Below the pieces are notes generated by a model. The model had not been told where the DNA came from. It did no database searches and worked only from the letters and a program-made list of their open reading frames with translations. This document shows, piece after piece, positions 8,459 through 18,036 of a stretch of DNA of 62,814 nucleotides; positions within the stretch are counted from its first letter, which is position 1; each line of letters begins with the position of its first letter. Location of the stretch: positions 1 to 62,814 of the forward strand of contig JAUXXX010000126.1 in assembly GCA_030684695.1 (NCBI GenBank). Direction: 5' to 3'. A program made the position numbers and the translations under genes. Origin of the DNA: a bacterium. GTDB lineage: Bacteria; Bacillota_I; Bacilli_A; Izemoplasmatales; Hujiaoplasmataceae.

Positions 8459-11134
8459 ATGTCCAATCCTCTAAAAAAGCTTCAGCCCAATGGATCCTTT
8501 ACCATTGAGAACGTTAATGATTTTAGTTACCTCTATTTCCCGCTTTTCAATCAACGGGGGATGTTATCGACAATCACTCCAGACTTAGCGGGAGATACCA
8601 AACTTGATCTAAATCACTTCGTTACAGTACCTGTATCTGTAGAAGATCTTCGACATGGATTGTTTGGACGCCATGCATTCTTTCTAGTGGATGATGAACT
8701 CTATTCCACAAGTGGAAAAACTCCAGCACAGCAAATAAAGCGCGATCAAGTAACCTTGAATGCAGGAGTGCTTTTTCACAGTGTTACAAGAACCTCAAGT
8801 ATCTATCAAATCACTACGACATCGTTTATTCCCACACGACTTGATCATGTGGAACTTCACCGTGTCGAATATACCAATACATCCAAGAAAAGCCAACGTG
8901 TAAAACCTACACTCATGACACCTCTTTACAGTAGAAGTGCGGACAGTATTCGTGATCATCGTCATGTTACAGCACTTTTAAATCGTGCTACCATCATCCA
9001 AAACGGCATTATTAATCAGCCAACTTTGTCATTTGATGAACGTGGACATTTGGTCAATCACCATGTGTATGGGATGGTTTCTATGAGTTCTCATCATGAA
9101 AGTGTTCATCAATACTGGCCAGTGCTAGAAGAATTTGTCGGAGAAGGCTTTGACTTATCCTACCCGCTTATTCCACGTGTTTCTTTAAAAAATGACTATG
9201 AAATTGGTCAAGTCGTTGGGGGATATGAAGTATCTTCTGGACTGGAATATCAAGAAATCTCGTTGGCAGCCGGACAATCGATAACACTTGAGTTTGCCAT
9301 TCTTGTCAATACATCAAAAGATTCATTGATTCATCAAGCAAGTGATGTGTTAAAAAAACATCGATTTGATGAACTATATCATGAGACCCAAGAGGATTGG
9401 AGTCTTTATTCTTCACAGCTTGACATGCAGCTAGGAACCCCTGAAATGACCGGATGGTTAAAATGGGTATCCTTACAACCATTAATGCGCCGAGTGTACG
9501 GAAACTCGTTTCTTCCGCATCACGATTATGGAAGAGGCGGAAGAGGCTGGCGAGATTTATGGCAAGATTTACTAGCTCAAATCATCTCTCAGCCAAGTAA
9601 CGTTAGGCAAGCAATTCTTAACAACGTTGCTGGAATCCGTGTGGATGGATCCAACGCTACCATCATTGGCCATCTTCCAGGAGAGTTCCTCGCTGATCGT
9701 AATAAAATCGTTCGAGTATGGTCTGACCACGGAGCTTGGGGATTTATAACCACGAATTTTTACTTACATCGTACAGGTGATATGTCGTTGTTCTTTGAAA
9801 AAAGACCTTATTTTCGAGATCAATTTTCTCATTACACGCATCGCTTTCATCATGATGTTGTATTACATCCAACATGCTATGAAACTACAGCTTCAGGAGA
9901 AGTATATCAGGGGACACTCTTAGAACATTTGCTCACGCAAAACATCATTCCTTACTTCAATGTTGGACAACATGGCAATATACGGTTAGAAGACGCAGAT
10001 TGGAACGATGGACTTGATATGGCTAAAGAGCAAGGGGAGACCGTTGCCTTTAGTGCTTTATATGCCGGAAACTTAAAAGAACTTGCTAAATGGGTCTTGT
10101 ATCTCAACCAAATTGGTCATACATCCATTGAACTGTTTGAAGAACTTGTCGAGCTGCTTCGTCATTTTGAAGAAGAAAACGTCTCAAAGAAACAAGCAGC
10201 ACTCCAACGATTCTTTGATCAAGTCCAAAAAAATGTTTCAGGACTTACCATAAACGTTCCTTCCCACATCGTTGCTCACCAATTACAAGTCATGGCCTCC
10301 AATTTAGAAAAACATATTAATACTCATGAATGGCTACAATCAAGTAATCCACAAATGGGATGGTTCAATGGCTATTATGATAATTTTGGAAAACAATTGG
10401 AAAGTGCGAAAATTGGCGAAGAACGGATGACATTAACCGGACAAGTATTTCCTTTAATGGCGAAAATCACCTCGAAAGAGCGCATTGAACAAATCGTACA
10501 AGCAGTTCAAAAGCATTTGTATGAGCCTGCATATAAAGGAGTAAGACTCAATACACCGCTTGGAGAAGATCACCACCATATCGGTCGTTTGATGGGCTTT
10601 GCTTACGGACACAAAGAAAATGGCGCATTGTTTTCGCACATGGCTGTGATGTATGCATACAGTTTGCTTGACAATGATTTTGTCAAAGAAGGAAGCAAAG
10701 TCTTAGACGAGATATTTGAATACACCTCTTCGATGAATTCTTCGAAAATATATCCGGGAATTCCAGAATACATTGACCAAAGAGGAAGAGGAGTATATCA
10801 CTATCTGACAGGTAGTGCATCGTGGGTAGTCTTAACACTTGTAGAACAAGTATTTGGAGTCAAGGGAAATTATGGGAATGTTTTGTTACAACCGAAACTA
10901 CAACGCCATCACTTTCATCAAGGAATCGCCTCCATGAAATGTGTGATTAATAACGAGTTAAGAACCATTGTATATCACAATCCAGATCTACTCGATTATG
11001 GTCAATATCAGATTCAATCCATCACCATCGGTCAAACAACCATCAAGGTGGAAAAAGCATCGACTACGATTTCTACCGTACAACTAGGAAATGATTCCAT
11101 CATTACGGTGGAATTAAGGGGGATACTTCATTGA
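8459..11134 (+). CDS. GH94-type beta-glucoside phosphorylase, probably laminaribiose or beta-1,3-oligoglucan phosphorylase
   Basis: Cytoplasmic enzyme of 891 residues with no signal peptide, expected to split a beta-linked disaccharide or oligosaccharide with phosphate to give glucose 1-phosphate. GH94 hallmarks are 'RGGRGWRDLWQDLLA' in the catalytic barrel, 'HGAWGFITTNFYL', and 'EDADWNDGLDMA', whose second Asp (D517) fits the general acid. 'GWFNGYYDN' and 'YHYLTGSASWVV' also fit. Substrate specificity cannot be read from motifs alone. Beta-1,3 linkage is inferred from the neighbouring GH16, GH5 and GH30 genes and from the known laminaribiose phosphorylase of Acholeplasma laidlawii. GH149 or GH161 are less likely alternatives. 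A strong AAAAGGAG and ATG start lie just after the promoter and operator. It overlaps the next gene by 4 bases. Confidence 0.85.
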   Translation: MSNPLKKLQPNGSFTIENVNDFSYLYFPLFNQRGMLSTITPDLAGDTKLDLNHFVTVPVSVEDLRHGLFGRHAFFLVDDELYSTSGKTPAQQIKRDQVTLNAGVLFHSVTRTSSIYQITTTSFIPTRLDHVELHRVEYTNTSKKSQRVKPTLMTPLYSRSADSIRDHRHVTALLNRATIIQNGIINQPTLSFDERGHLVNHHVYGMVSMSSHHESVHQYWPVLEEFVGEGFDLSYPLIPRVSLKNDYEIGQVVGGYEVSSGLEYQEISLAAGQSITLEFAILVNTSKDSLIHQASDVLKKHRFDELYHETQEDWSLYSSQLDMQLGTPEMTGWLKWVSLQPLMRRVYGNSFLPHHDYGRGGRGWRDLWQDLLAQIISQPSNVRQAILNNVAGIRVDGSNATIIGHLPGEFLADRNKIVRVWSDHGAWGFITTNFYLHRTGDMSLFFEKRPYFRDQFSHYTHRFHHDVVLHPTCYETTASGEVYQGTLLEHLLTQNIIPYFNVGQHGNIRLEDADWNDGLDMAKEQGETVAFSALYAGNLKELAKWVLYLNQIGHTSIELFEELVELLRHFEEENVSKKQAALQRFFDQVQKNVSGLTINVPSHIVAHQLQVMASNLEKHINTHEWLQSSNPQMGWFNGYYDNFGKQLESAKIGEERMTLTGQVFPLMAKITSKERIEQIVQAVQKHLYEPAYKGVRLNTPLGEDHHHIGRLMGFAYGHKENGALFSHMAVMYAYSLLDNDFVKEGSKVLDEIFEYTSSMNSSKIYPGIPEYIDQRGRGVYHYLTGSASWVVLTLVEQVFGVKGNYGNVLLQPKLQRHHFHQGIASMKCVINNELRTIVYHNPDLLDYGQYQIQSITIGQTTIKVEKASTTISTVQLGNDSIITVELRGILH

Positions 11135-11871
11135 TAGATTATGTGTTGGAATGGCAAGATGTATTTGATTATGAAGGATTACCCGATCCAAAAAAATGGT
11201 CTTACGATGTAGGAGCACATCGCTGGGGAAATGGAGAAACACAATACTATACCGAGGGTGCCAATGTAGTGGTACAGGGTGGTTTGATGACTTTGGTTGG
11301 CAAAATTGAACCCTATTTGGATAGTCCATATACCTCATGTCGCATGACAACCTATGAAAAGAAACATTTTCAATATGGAAGAATTGAAGTACGCGCCAAA
11401 GTTCCTCAAAATGCCGGCTCATGGCCTGCGATTTGGATGTTACCTGTGGACTTCAAAGAACGAAAGACTTCTTGGCCAAAGTGTGGCGAAATAGATATCA
11501 TGGAACACGTCACACATTTGATGGATACTCACCACGTTTCGTTACACACAGAGCTTTACAATCATGGAATCAAAACACAACGAACTTATTTAGAAAAACG
11601 ACCTGGTTTTACCAAAGAGTTTCATACCTTTGGCATGGACTGGACGAAGGATTACATTGAATTCTTTTTAGATGGAGTCGCTTATAAACGTTTTTACCGA
11701 AACGAACCAGGATTTGAAACGTCTGAACGTGGTTGGCCGTTTGATAAGCCTTATTATCTCATCATTAATATTGCCATTGGAGGTACGTGGGGCGGACATG
11801 TAAAAGAAAGTGAGTACCCCTGTTATTTTCCAATTGAGTTTGTCAAATATTACTCCATCATCGAATCATAA
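11131..11871 (+). CDS. GH16 beta-1,3-glucanase (laminarinase type), cytoplasmic
   Basis: Endo-acting beta-glucanase of 246 residues. The catalytic signature 'GEIDIMEH' gives nucleophile E120 and acid/base E125. 'GSWPAIWMLP', 'YTSCRMTT' and 'PYYLIINIAIGGTWGG' are typical of bacterial laminarinases. There is no signal peptide, which is unusual because most GH16 enzymes are secreted, so it should act on imported oligosaccharides. The start is TTG at 11131, overlapping the phosphorylase stop, with AAGGGGGA about 8 bases upstream. Coupled translation with the phosphorylase is likely. A hairpin terminator begins at its stop codon. A lipoprotein of the same family is encoded at 33944-35002. Confidence 0.9.
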   Translation: MIDYVLEWQDVFDYEGLPDPKKWSYDVGAHRWGNGETQYYTEGANVVVQGGLMTLVGKIEPYLDSPYTSCRMTTYEKKHFQYGRIEVRAKVPQNAGSWPAIWMLPVDFKERKTSWPKCGEIDIMEHVTHLMDTHHVSLHTELYNHGIKTQRTYLEKRPGFTKEFHTFGMDWTKDYIEFFLDGVAYKRFYRNEPGFETSERGWPFDKPYYLIINIAIGGTWGGHVKESEYPCYFPIEFVKYYSIIES

Positions 11872-11896
11872 GACGCCAAGTGCGTCTTTTATTTTT
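11870..11896 (+). terminator. Terminator of the phosphorylase-GH16 operon
   Basis: Stem AAGACGC/GCGTCTT with loop CAAGT, then a T-rich tract. It overlaps the GH16 stop codon. Confidence 0.8.
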
Positions 11897-11921
11897 CTGG
11901 TAACACATTGAGTTACAGGTG

Positions 11922-11950
11922 TTGAAATTGCACATTATTGAGTGTATAAT
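11922..11950 (+). promoter_or_regulatory. Promoter of the GH30-GH5-GH30-GH3-GH3 operon
   Basis: TTGAAA and TATAAT with a 17-base spacer. Confidence 0.8.
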
Positions 11951-11954
11951 AGTC

Positions 11955-11970
11955 ATGTAAACAGTTACAT
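11955..11970 (+). promoter_or_regulatory. Shared glucan-locus operator, copy 2
   Basis: ATGTAAACAGTTACAT, with perfect 6-base half sites ATGTAA/TTACAT, starting 5 bases after the -10 box. Confidence 0.78.
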
Positions 11971-11989
11971 ATAAGGAGGATGCCCATCC

Positions 11990-13312
11990 ATGTCCCAATT
12001 AATCGTTTCTGCAAAGGAAACAAATCTCCGTTTAAGTGTAGTCAGTCTTGAACAATATCGTTCTAAGACGGCACAAGTTTCATTGGAAATCAATCCAAGT
12101 GTCAAATACCAGTCCATCTTAGGTTTCGGTGGAGCGTTTACCGAAAGTGCTTGTTATAATTTATATCGTGTCGGGAAAAAAGCCAGAGAAGAAGCGATGA
12201 AAGCATATTTTGATCCCATCGAAGGAATTGGATACAACTTAGGTCGTGTTTCGATTCATGGCTGTGATTTTTCACTTTCATCCTACACGTATATTGAAGA
12301 AGGCGACAGCGAACTTAAAACCTTTAATATTGCTCGGGATTTCCAATATGTTATACCCGTCATTAAGGAAGCAGAAGCGATCTCTGGACAAGTGATGCAA
12401 CTGCTTGCTTCTCCTTGGACACCACCTCCTTTCATGAAAGACAACAAATCATTTATTCGAGGCGGTCATTTATTACCAGAGTTCGCACCTGCATGGGCGA
12501 ATTACTATCTTCGATTTATTCAAGAATATCGAAAAGCTGGCTTACATATTTGGGGAATTACCGTTCAAAATGAACCCGCAGCGGTTCAACGATGGGATTC
12601 TTGTATTTATAGTGCTGAAGAAGAAGGTAATTTTATAAAAAACCATTTAGGACCTGTCATCAAGAATTCTGAAGCCAAAGATGTAAACATCTTAATTTGG
12701 GATCATAACCGTGACATTATTGTGGAAAGAGTTACCCCCATTTTATCCGATCCAGAAACTGCAAAGTATGTCTGGGGTACTGGATTTCACTGGTATGTGT
12801 CCAATGCGTTTGAAAACGTTGGTAAGGTACATGAGTTATTTCCAGACAAAGGATTGTTGTTCACAGAAGGCTGCATTGAAGGTGGCGTGAAAATGGACGA
12901 TTGGAACTCTGGAGAACGGTATGCGACACAAATGATTGGTGATTTAAGCAATCATTGTCAAGGATACATCGATTGGAACTTATTCTTAGATAATCTAGGA
13001 GGACCTAATCACGTCAATAATCTATGTGACGCTCCGATTTTACTGGATATCTTCCCTGAAAAGGTCATCCGTCAGTCCTCTTACTTTTACATTGGACATA
13101 TTTCAAAGTTTGTCAAACCAGGAGCCAAACGAATTCACTCCAGCTTAAATAACCATCAAATTTCTGCCATCGCTTTTGAAAATCCAAATGGAGAAATCGT
13201 GAGTGTACTAATGAACAAGTCCAAAGAAGCAATATCTGTCGAAATAAAACATAGCGGCAAACAAGAAGTCATTTCGCTCTTACCACGTTCGATTGCGACG
13301 TTGATTCAATAG
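11990..13312 (+). CDS. GH30 glycosidase, cytoplasmic (beta-1,6-glucanase or beta-glucosidase candidate)
   Basis: A 440-residue GH30 enzyme with TIM barrel plus side beta domain. 'ILGFGGAFTESACYNL' near residue 44, 'LASPWTPPPFMKDN', acid/base E195 in 'ITVQNEPAAVQRW' and nucleophile E293 in 'LFTEGCIEGG' are all present. It ends with the short beta-domain 'LMNKSKEAISVEI...LLPRSIATLIQ'. No signal peptide is visible. GH30 includes endo-beta-1,6-glucanases and beta-glucosylceramidase-like enzymes. Next to beta-1,3-glucan enzymes, removal of beta-1,6 branches of laminarin is a sensible but unproven role. The start has AAGGAGG 10 bases upstream. It is the first gene of a five-gene operon. Confidence 0.88.
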   Translation: MSQLIVSAKETNLRLSVVSLEQYRSKTAQVSLEINPSVKYQSILGFGGAFTESACYNLYRVGKKAREEAMKAYFDPIEGIGYNLGRVSIHGCDFSLSSYTYIEEGDSELKTFNIARDFQYVIPVIKEAEAISGQVMQLLASPWTPPPFMKDNKSFIRGGHLLPEFAPAWANYYLRFIQEYRKAGLHIWGITVQNEPAAVQRWDSCIYSAEEEGNFIKNHLGPVIKNSEAKDVNILIWDHNRDIIVERVTPILSDPETAKYVWGTGFHWYVSNAFENVGKVHELFPDKGLLFTEGCIEGGVKMDDWNSGERYATQMIGDLSNHCQGYIDWNLFLDNLGGPNHVNNLCDAPILLDIFPEKVIRQSSYFYIGHISKFVKPGAKRIHSSLNNHQISAIAFENPNGEIVSVLMNKSKEAISVEIKHSGKQEVISLLPRSIATLIQ

Positions 13313-13316
13313 TCTC

Positions 13317-14321
13317 ATGGAAAAAATAAAAGCCGTAAATTTAGGTGGATGGTTTGTGTTAGAACGATGGATGTCTCCATCGTTGTTTCAAGAATCCACG
13401 TCAAAAGCACGCTGTGAAACCAGTTTTGTAACTCATCATCCCCATCCAAAACAAGCCCTTGAACAACATTGGAAGACGTGGATTACTAAAGAAGACTTAC
13501 TTTGGATCAAAAATCAAGGATTAAACGTCGTTCGAATTCCCATTCCTTGGTGGTTGTTTCCCAATCAATTTCCAAGTGTTCATCCCTACGTCAGTCCTTT
13601 ATTATACATCGATCAAGCCATGGACGATTGTCACGAAGTGGGATTACAAGTCATGCTTGATTTACATACCGCTCCAGGAAGTCAAAACGGATTTGATAAC
13701 GGCGGAATTGATGGAGTATTGTCTTGGCATTTAGATCCCAAAAACATCGATGTAACCATCGAAGTATTAGCACTTATTGCATCGCGTTATCACATGCACC
13801 CTGCACTTCATTCCATTCAAGCGCTCAATGAACCGCACTGGACCATTGATCTTGCTATTTTACAAGACTTTTACCTACGTACCTATCACAGACTTCGTTC
13901 TATTTTGAAGCCAGAGACTTTTTTAGTATTTCATGATGGCTTTCGAATGAAACCTTGGTTTGACTTTTTTGCAAAGCATACACTCAAGAACGTGATTCTT
14001 GATGTCCATTTATATCAATGCTTTGATGATAAATTCAATCAAATGGACGCCACCACTTTTCTACACTACCCACTTACTTTACTACCTGATTTGCAAAAAA
14101 TGGAAACTGTGGTTCCTATTGTGGTTGGAGAATGGAGTTTAGGGGCAAAAAGCATTGATTATGAACAAGGAAGACATGCATTTGAACAAGCCTATGCAAA
14201 CGCTCAGCTAGACGTATTTCATCAAATTACTGGTTGGATTTTTTGGTCTTACAAGATTGAAGAACCAAACAGTGGCTGGAATTTTAGAAGCCTTGTTCAA
14301 AGGGGGATTATTCAACTGTGA
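13317..14321 (+). CDS. GH5 exo-beta-1,3-glucanase-like enzyme, cytoplasmic
   Basis: A 334-residue enzyme resembling yeast exo-1,3-beta-glucanase (GH5 subfamily 9). It starts 'VNLGGWFVLERWMSPSLF' and has 'LNVVRIPIPWWLF' and 'LDLHTAPGSQNGFDNGG', the block typical of Exg1. Acid/base E172 is in 'ALNEPHW' and nucleophile E272 in 'VVGEWSLG', with 'GWIFWSYKIEE' near the end. No signal peptide. Likely removes glucose from beta-1,3 (and possibly 1,6) oligosaccharides. It starts 4 bases after the GH30 stop with no good ribosome binding site, suggesting coupled translation. It overlaps the next gene by 4 bases (GTGA). Confidence 0.88.
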   Translation: MEKIKAVNLGGWFVLERWMSPSLFQESTSKARCETSFVTHHPHPKQALEQHWKTWITKEDLLWIKNQGLNVVRIPIPWWLFPNQFPSVHPYVSPLLYIDQAMDDCHEVGLQVMLDLHTAPGSQNGFDNGGIDGVLSWHLDPKNIDVTIEVLALIASRYHMHPALHSIQALNEPHWTIDLAILQDFYLRTYHRLRSILKPETFLVFHDGFRMKPWFDFFAKHTLKNVILDVHLYQCFDDKFNQMDATTFLHYPLTLLPDLQKMETVVPIVVGEWSLGAKSIDYEQGRHAFEQAYANAQLDVFHQITGWIFWSYKIEEPNSGWNFRSLVQRGIIQL

Positions 14322-15955
14322 AGCGCTTTGGAATCTTACTAGTATTTGGGCTATTCGTGGTTTCATTAATGGCTTGTCAAACAATAACGACTTCATTTTC
14401 TCAAACAACCGACACCAGTTCGGTTGTTTCGTCTTACCCAACCACTTTAATCCCCACAACATTACCTAGTTCTTCAGCTACTTCAACACAATCATCAACA
14501 CAGGGTTCTACAACCATTCCAACAACCTCGTCCCCAACCACAATTCCTCCAACCTCGAACCTAACCACAAGTTTGAACTATGAAAACATCGTAGTATCTG
14601 GATTTTCAACCAATAATTCCTTACGTTTTTCCAACATTTCACATATGATTGCTGGTTGGACAACGGAACACAATGACATTGCTCAAATTACTGTAGATGA
14701 TTTCTTTGAATATCAACCATTTATGGGAGCTGGAGCTGCACTTACTTTGTCCGCTGCCTATGTCATTGATCAATCTCCTGATCGTGACGCGATTATTCAG
14801 TATTTGTTTTCCAAAGAAGGGCTTGGAATTAATGTGGTACGTTTGACCGTTGGCGCAAGTGACTTTGTCCCTGCCCACATCGGTCATTATACCTACAATG
14901 ACCGTCCTAACAACGTTGCCGATATGAACTTAGAACATTTTTCCATTGAGCAAGACCGACTGATCATTGACATTTTAAAAGAAGCTCTCTTAATCAATCC
15001 AGACATTACCTTCATCGCCGCTCCATGGAGTGCGCCTGCTTGGATGAAGACCAATAAGAATTTATATATGGGAAGTTTGATGACAGATAAGCAAAACGTC
15101 TATGCAAACTACTTAATTAAATATTTACAAGCCATGGAAAACGAAGGTATTGTGATCGATTATCTTTCCATCCAAAATGAGCCATTCCATGCGGCATACA
15201 ATTACCCCAGTATGCTATGGGATCGTTATTTATCCACAACATTTATCGCTGATTTTTTAGGTCCGAAATTACTAGACCTAGAAATGAACACGAAAATTAT
15301 GATTTGGGATCACAATCCCGTGGATAATTCTGGTCAATTTGAACAATACCCGTTGCAAGTACTACGCAGTGCAGGCGCGAAGTTTTACGTCGATTCGGTC
15401 GGAGTTCACTGCTATACCGGAACACATGCACAAATGAAAGCATATCTTCAACTTCTTTATGAAGCCAATCCAGATATTGAAATTTGGATGACAGAATGTA
15501 CAGCAACTACCCAATATAAAAACATTGAATCCAACATTGCATGGTCGGTCAAACGAATGTATTTAGAAGCCTACAATCAGTTTGCGATGGGTACCACCTA
15601 TTGGAACATGGTCTTAGACCCTGCAGGGTCTGTGCATCTGGGTGGATGTACGAACTGCACAGGTTTATTAAGCGTTCCGATCAATGGAAGTAGTGGCTTT
15701 ACCGTTGAAGCAGATGGATATCTCACTGGTCATTTAACCAAAACCATCCCCGCTGGTTCCAGACGAATTAAAACTAGCTCTACCATCACCACTTATACAG
15801 TAACTGCATTTAAATCCATGGATGGAGTCATTAATCTAGTGGTTCATAATGATGGTAGTGCACGCGCAACGACAATTTTATGGCGAGATTCTCGGTTTCG
15901 AGTCACGTTACCAGCGAATTCGATTACAACATTAACATGGAATCTACCCAACTAA
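14318..15955 (+). CDS. Surface lipoprotein GH30 glycosidase
   Basis: A 545-residue lipoprotein with a GTG start overlapping the preceding stop. It has a hydrophobic signal and lipobox 'SLMAC' (Cys near residue 20), then a Ser/Thr/Pro-rich linker to about residue 88. The GH30 domain follows: 'FEYQPFMGAGAALTLSAAY', 'APWSAPAWMKTNKNLYMG', acid/base E288 in 'SIQNEPFHAAY', and nucleophile E393 in 'IWMTECTATT'. Anchored outside the membrane, it is the extracellular counterpart of the cytoplasmic GH30 at 11990. AAAGGGGGATT lies upstream. Likely attacks beta-1,6 bonds of branched beta-glucan; linkage not proven. Confidence 0.88.
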   Translation: MKRFGILLVFGLFVVSLMACQTITTSFSQTTDTSSVVSSYPTTLIPTTLPSSSATSTQSSTQGSTTIPTTSSPTTIPPTSNLTTSLNYENIVVSGFSTNNSLRFSNISHMIAGWTTEHNDIAQITVDDFFEYQPFMGAGAALTLSAAYVIDQSPDRDAIIQYLFSKEGLGINVVRLTVGASDFVPAHIGHYTYNDRPNNVADMNLEHFSIEQDRLIIDILKEALLINPDITFIAAPWSAPAWMKTNKNLYMGSLMTDKQNVYANYLIKYLQAMENEGIVIDYLSIQNEPFHAAYNYPSMLWDRYLSTTFIADFLGPKLLDLEMNTKIMIWDHNPVDNSGQFEQYPLQVLRSAGAKFYVDSVGVHCYTGTHAQMKAYLQLLYEANPDIEIWMTECTATTQYKNIESNIAWSVKRMYLEAYNQFAMGTTYWNMVLDPAGSVHLGGCTNCTGLLSVPINGSSGFTVEADGYLTGHLTKTIPAGSRRIKTSSTITTYTVTAFKSMDGVINLVVHNDGSARATTILWRDSRFRVTLPANSITTLTWNLPN

Positions 15956-15968
15956 TAAAGGAGATATT

Positions 15969-18035
15969 ATGAAAAAACTGCTGACAATACTTACATTTTT
16001 ACTATTATTGGTTGGGATCATCTCTTGTCAATCCACATCCATATCGACCACCCTACCTTCACAAACCAATTCTACTACGGTGACTACTAGTGTCGATTCA
16101 ATCTCTACTAGCACTTCTTCACAAGTGTCATCTTCTACTACCCAGACCACTCAAGTTACATCAACTTCAACTACTACTCCAACAACTACTACGCAAACGA
16201 CCCTTCCACCTACAACAATCCAAACCACAAGAACATTTAAAGACAATGTTTCAACGGTAAACTATGAAGGATCTTATTGCGATGATTTGGTACTAGACGT
16301 GAGTTTTATTGATCAATTGCTTGCAGGGTTGACCATCGAACAAAAAGCAGGTCAAATGTTACAAGCAGAACGAAACGGTGCATCCTTACAAGATGTGAAA
16401 AACTATAATCTAGGATCGATTTTATCAGGAGGAGGTTCAGCACCTTCGACTAATCTTGCATATAATTGGTATTTGATGTATAAAGATTTTCAAAACGCAG
16501 CGATGCAATCGTCTTCAGGAATTCCAATTCTTTATGGAGTGGACGCCGTTCACGGACATAACAATGTCTATGGTGCGACCATTTTTCCACATAACATTGG
16601 CCTTGGTGCCGCCAATGACCCACAATTAATGCAAAAAATTGGACTTGTTACTGCCAGAGAAGTCCGGGTTACCGGGATCAACTATACGTTCGCTCCAGCG
16701 GTATCCATCGTTCAAAATGTGGCGTGGGGAAGAACTTATGAAAGTTTTTCTGAATCAGCGCAAATCGTGTCATCTTTAACACAACCTTACATCAACGGGC
16801 TACAGTCCTATTGCATCGCTGGATCTGCCAAGCATTTCGTTGCCGATGGAGGCACTTCAAATGGAGCAGACCAAGGCAATGCTATCTTAACAGAAGAACA
16901 AGTAAGAAACCTTCATTTGTTACCCTATTATGAAGCGATTCAAGCAGGGGTTCACACAATCATGATTTCTTATTCTTCCATCAATGGAGTAAAGATGCAC
17001 GGAAGCTCTTATTGGATTAGTGATGTATTAAAAGAAGAAATGGGCTTTCAAGGATTTGTCATTTCAGATTACAATGCCATCCATCAATTAGCGGGCAGTT
17101 ATTATGATCAAGTAGTGACTTCAATCAATGCTGGAATCGATATGTTAATGGAACCTTTCGATTGGAAAAATGCATATCAACACATCTTGACTGCCGTTCA
17201 AAACGGGGATATCTCGATGGAACGAATCAACGATGCTGTCAGACGAATCTTGAATGTAAAATACTTAACTGGTTTATTCCATGATCAATTTTTAAATGAA
17301 TCGACAGGAGAGTACTATCGTCTTACTTTTGATGAAGGATTTAACACCTTTGAAAACAAAAGTGTTGCGAGAGAAGCAGTCAGAAAATCACTGGTCTTGT
17401 TAAAAAACGAAAACCAAGCTCTTCCATTAGCGAAAAATCAAACAATTGCACTCCTTGGAGAAGGGGCTAGAAACATCGGTCTTCAAACAGGAGGCTGGAC
17501 GATTGGATGGCAAGGTGAAGACAAACGAAACTTGACTACCGGTACCACCATTTTGAACGGGTTGCGCCAAGCAGCGGCTTCACAAGGAGGAGTGGTGAGT
17601 GACAATGTCAATGATTCTAATGTTGTTGTTATTGTGTTATCAGAAAAACCCTATGCAGAGTACCAAGGAGATAACTTAGTTCCTACACTGACAGGTACTA
17701 CCGCACATAGTGGAAACGCCGCATTACTTGACCAAGCCATGATTGCCAAAAGTGAAGGAAAAACCGTCATTGGATTACTCCTAAGTGGTCGTCCGATGCT
17801 TCTAGGAAATTATTTACAATATTTTGATGCATTCGTTGCTTGTTTTTTACCTGGTTCAGAAGCGGGCAGTGGAATCGCTGATGTGTTATTTGGAGACTAT
17901 GATTTCCATGGTGTTCTCCCAGTGACTTGGCCTAAAAATGCCAGTGGCATTGGCATGACGATGAACCGTGTTGATTATAATCCAGAGGTGGTATTGTTTC
18001 CATTTGGATATGGCCTATTTTATAGGGAGGATTAA
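15969..18035 (+). CDS. Surface lipoprotein GH3 exo-beta-glucanase/beta-glucosidase
   Basis: A 688-residue lipoprotein. The lipobox is 'GIISC' (Cys near residue 20), followed by about 60 residues of Ser/Thr linker and then a two-domain GH3 enzyme. The N-terminal barrel has 'GVDAVHGHNNVYGATIFPHNIGLGA', 'AGSAKHFVADGG' and the nucleophile D367 in 'VISDYNAI'. The C-terminal alpha/beta sandwich holds 'LVLLKNENQALPL' and ends 'PFGYGLFY'. The resemblance is to exo-1,3/1,4-beta-glucanases. Expected to release glucose from glucan ends outside the cell. AAGGAG precedes the ATG, 13 bases after the previous gene. Confidence 0.9.
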   Translation: MKKLLTILTFLLLLVGIISCQSTSISTTLPSQTNSTTVTTSVDSISTSTSSQVSSSTTQTTQVTSTSTTTPTTTTQTTLPPTTIQTTRTFKDNVSTVNYEGSYCDDLVLDVSFIDQLLAGLTIEQKAGQMLQAERNGASLQDVKNYNLGSILSGGGSAPSTNLAYNWYLMYKDFQNAAMQSSSGIPILYGVDAVHGHNNVYGATIFPHNIGLGAANDPQLMQKIGLVTAREVRVTGINYTFAPAVSIVQNVAWGRTYESFSESAQIVSSLTQPYINGLQSYCIAGSAKHFVADGGTSNGADQGNAILTEEQVRNLHLLPYYEAIQAGVHTIMISYSSINGVKMHGSSYWISDVLKEEMGFQGFVISDYNAIHQLAGSYYDQVVTSINAGIDMLMEPFDWKNAYQHILTAVQNGDISMERINDAVRRILNVKYLTGLFHDQFLNESTGEYYRLTFDEGFNTFENKSVAREAVRKSLVLLKNENQALPLAKNQTIALLGEGARNIGLQTGGWTIGWQGEDKRNLTTGTTILNGLRQAAASQGGVVSDNVNDSNVVVIVLSEKPYAEYQGDNLVPTLTGTTAHSGNAALLDQAMIAKSEGKTVIGLLLSGRPMLLGNYLQYFDAFVACFLPGSEAGSGIADVLFGDYDFHGVLPVTWPKNASGIGMTMNRVDYNPEVVLFPFGYGLFYRED

Positions 18036-18036
18036 T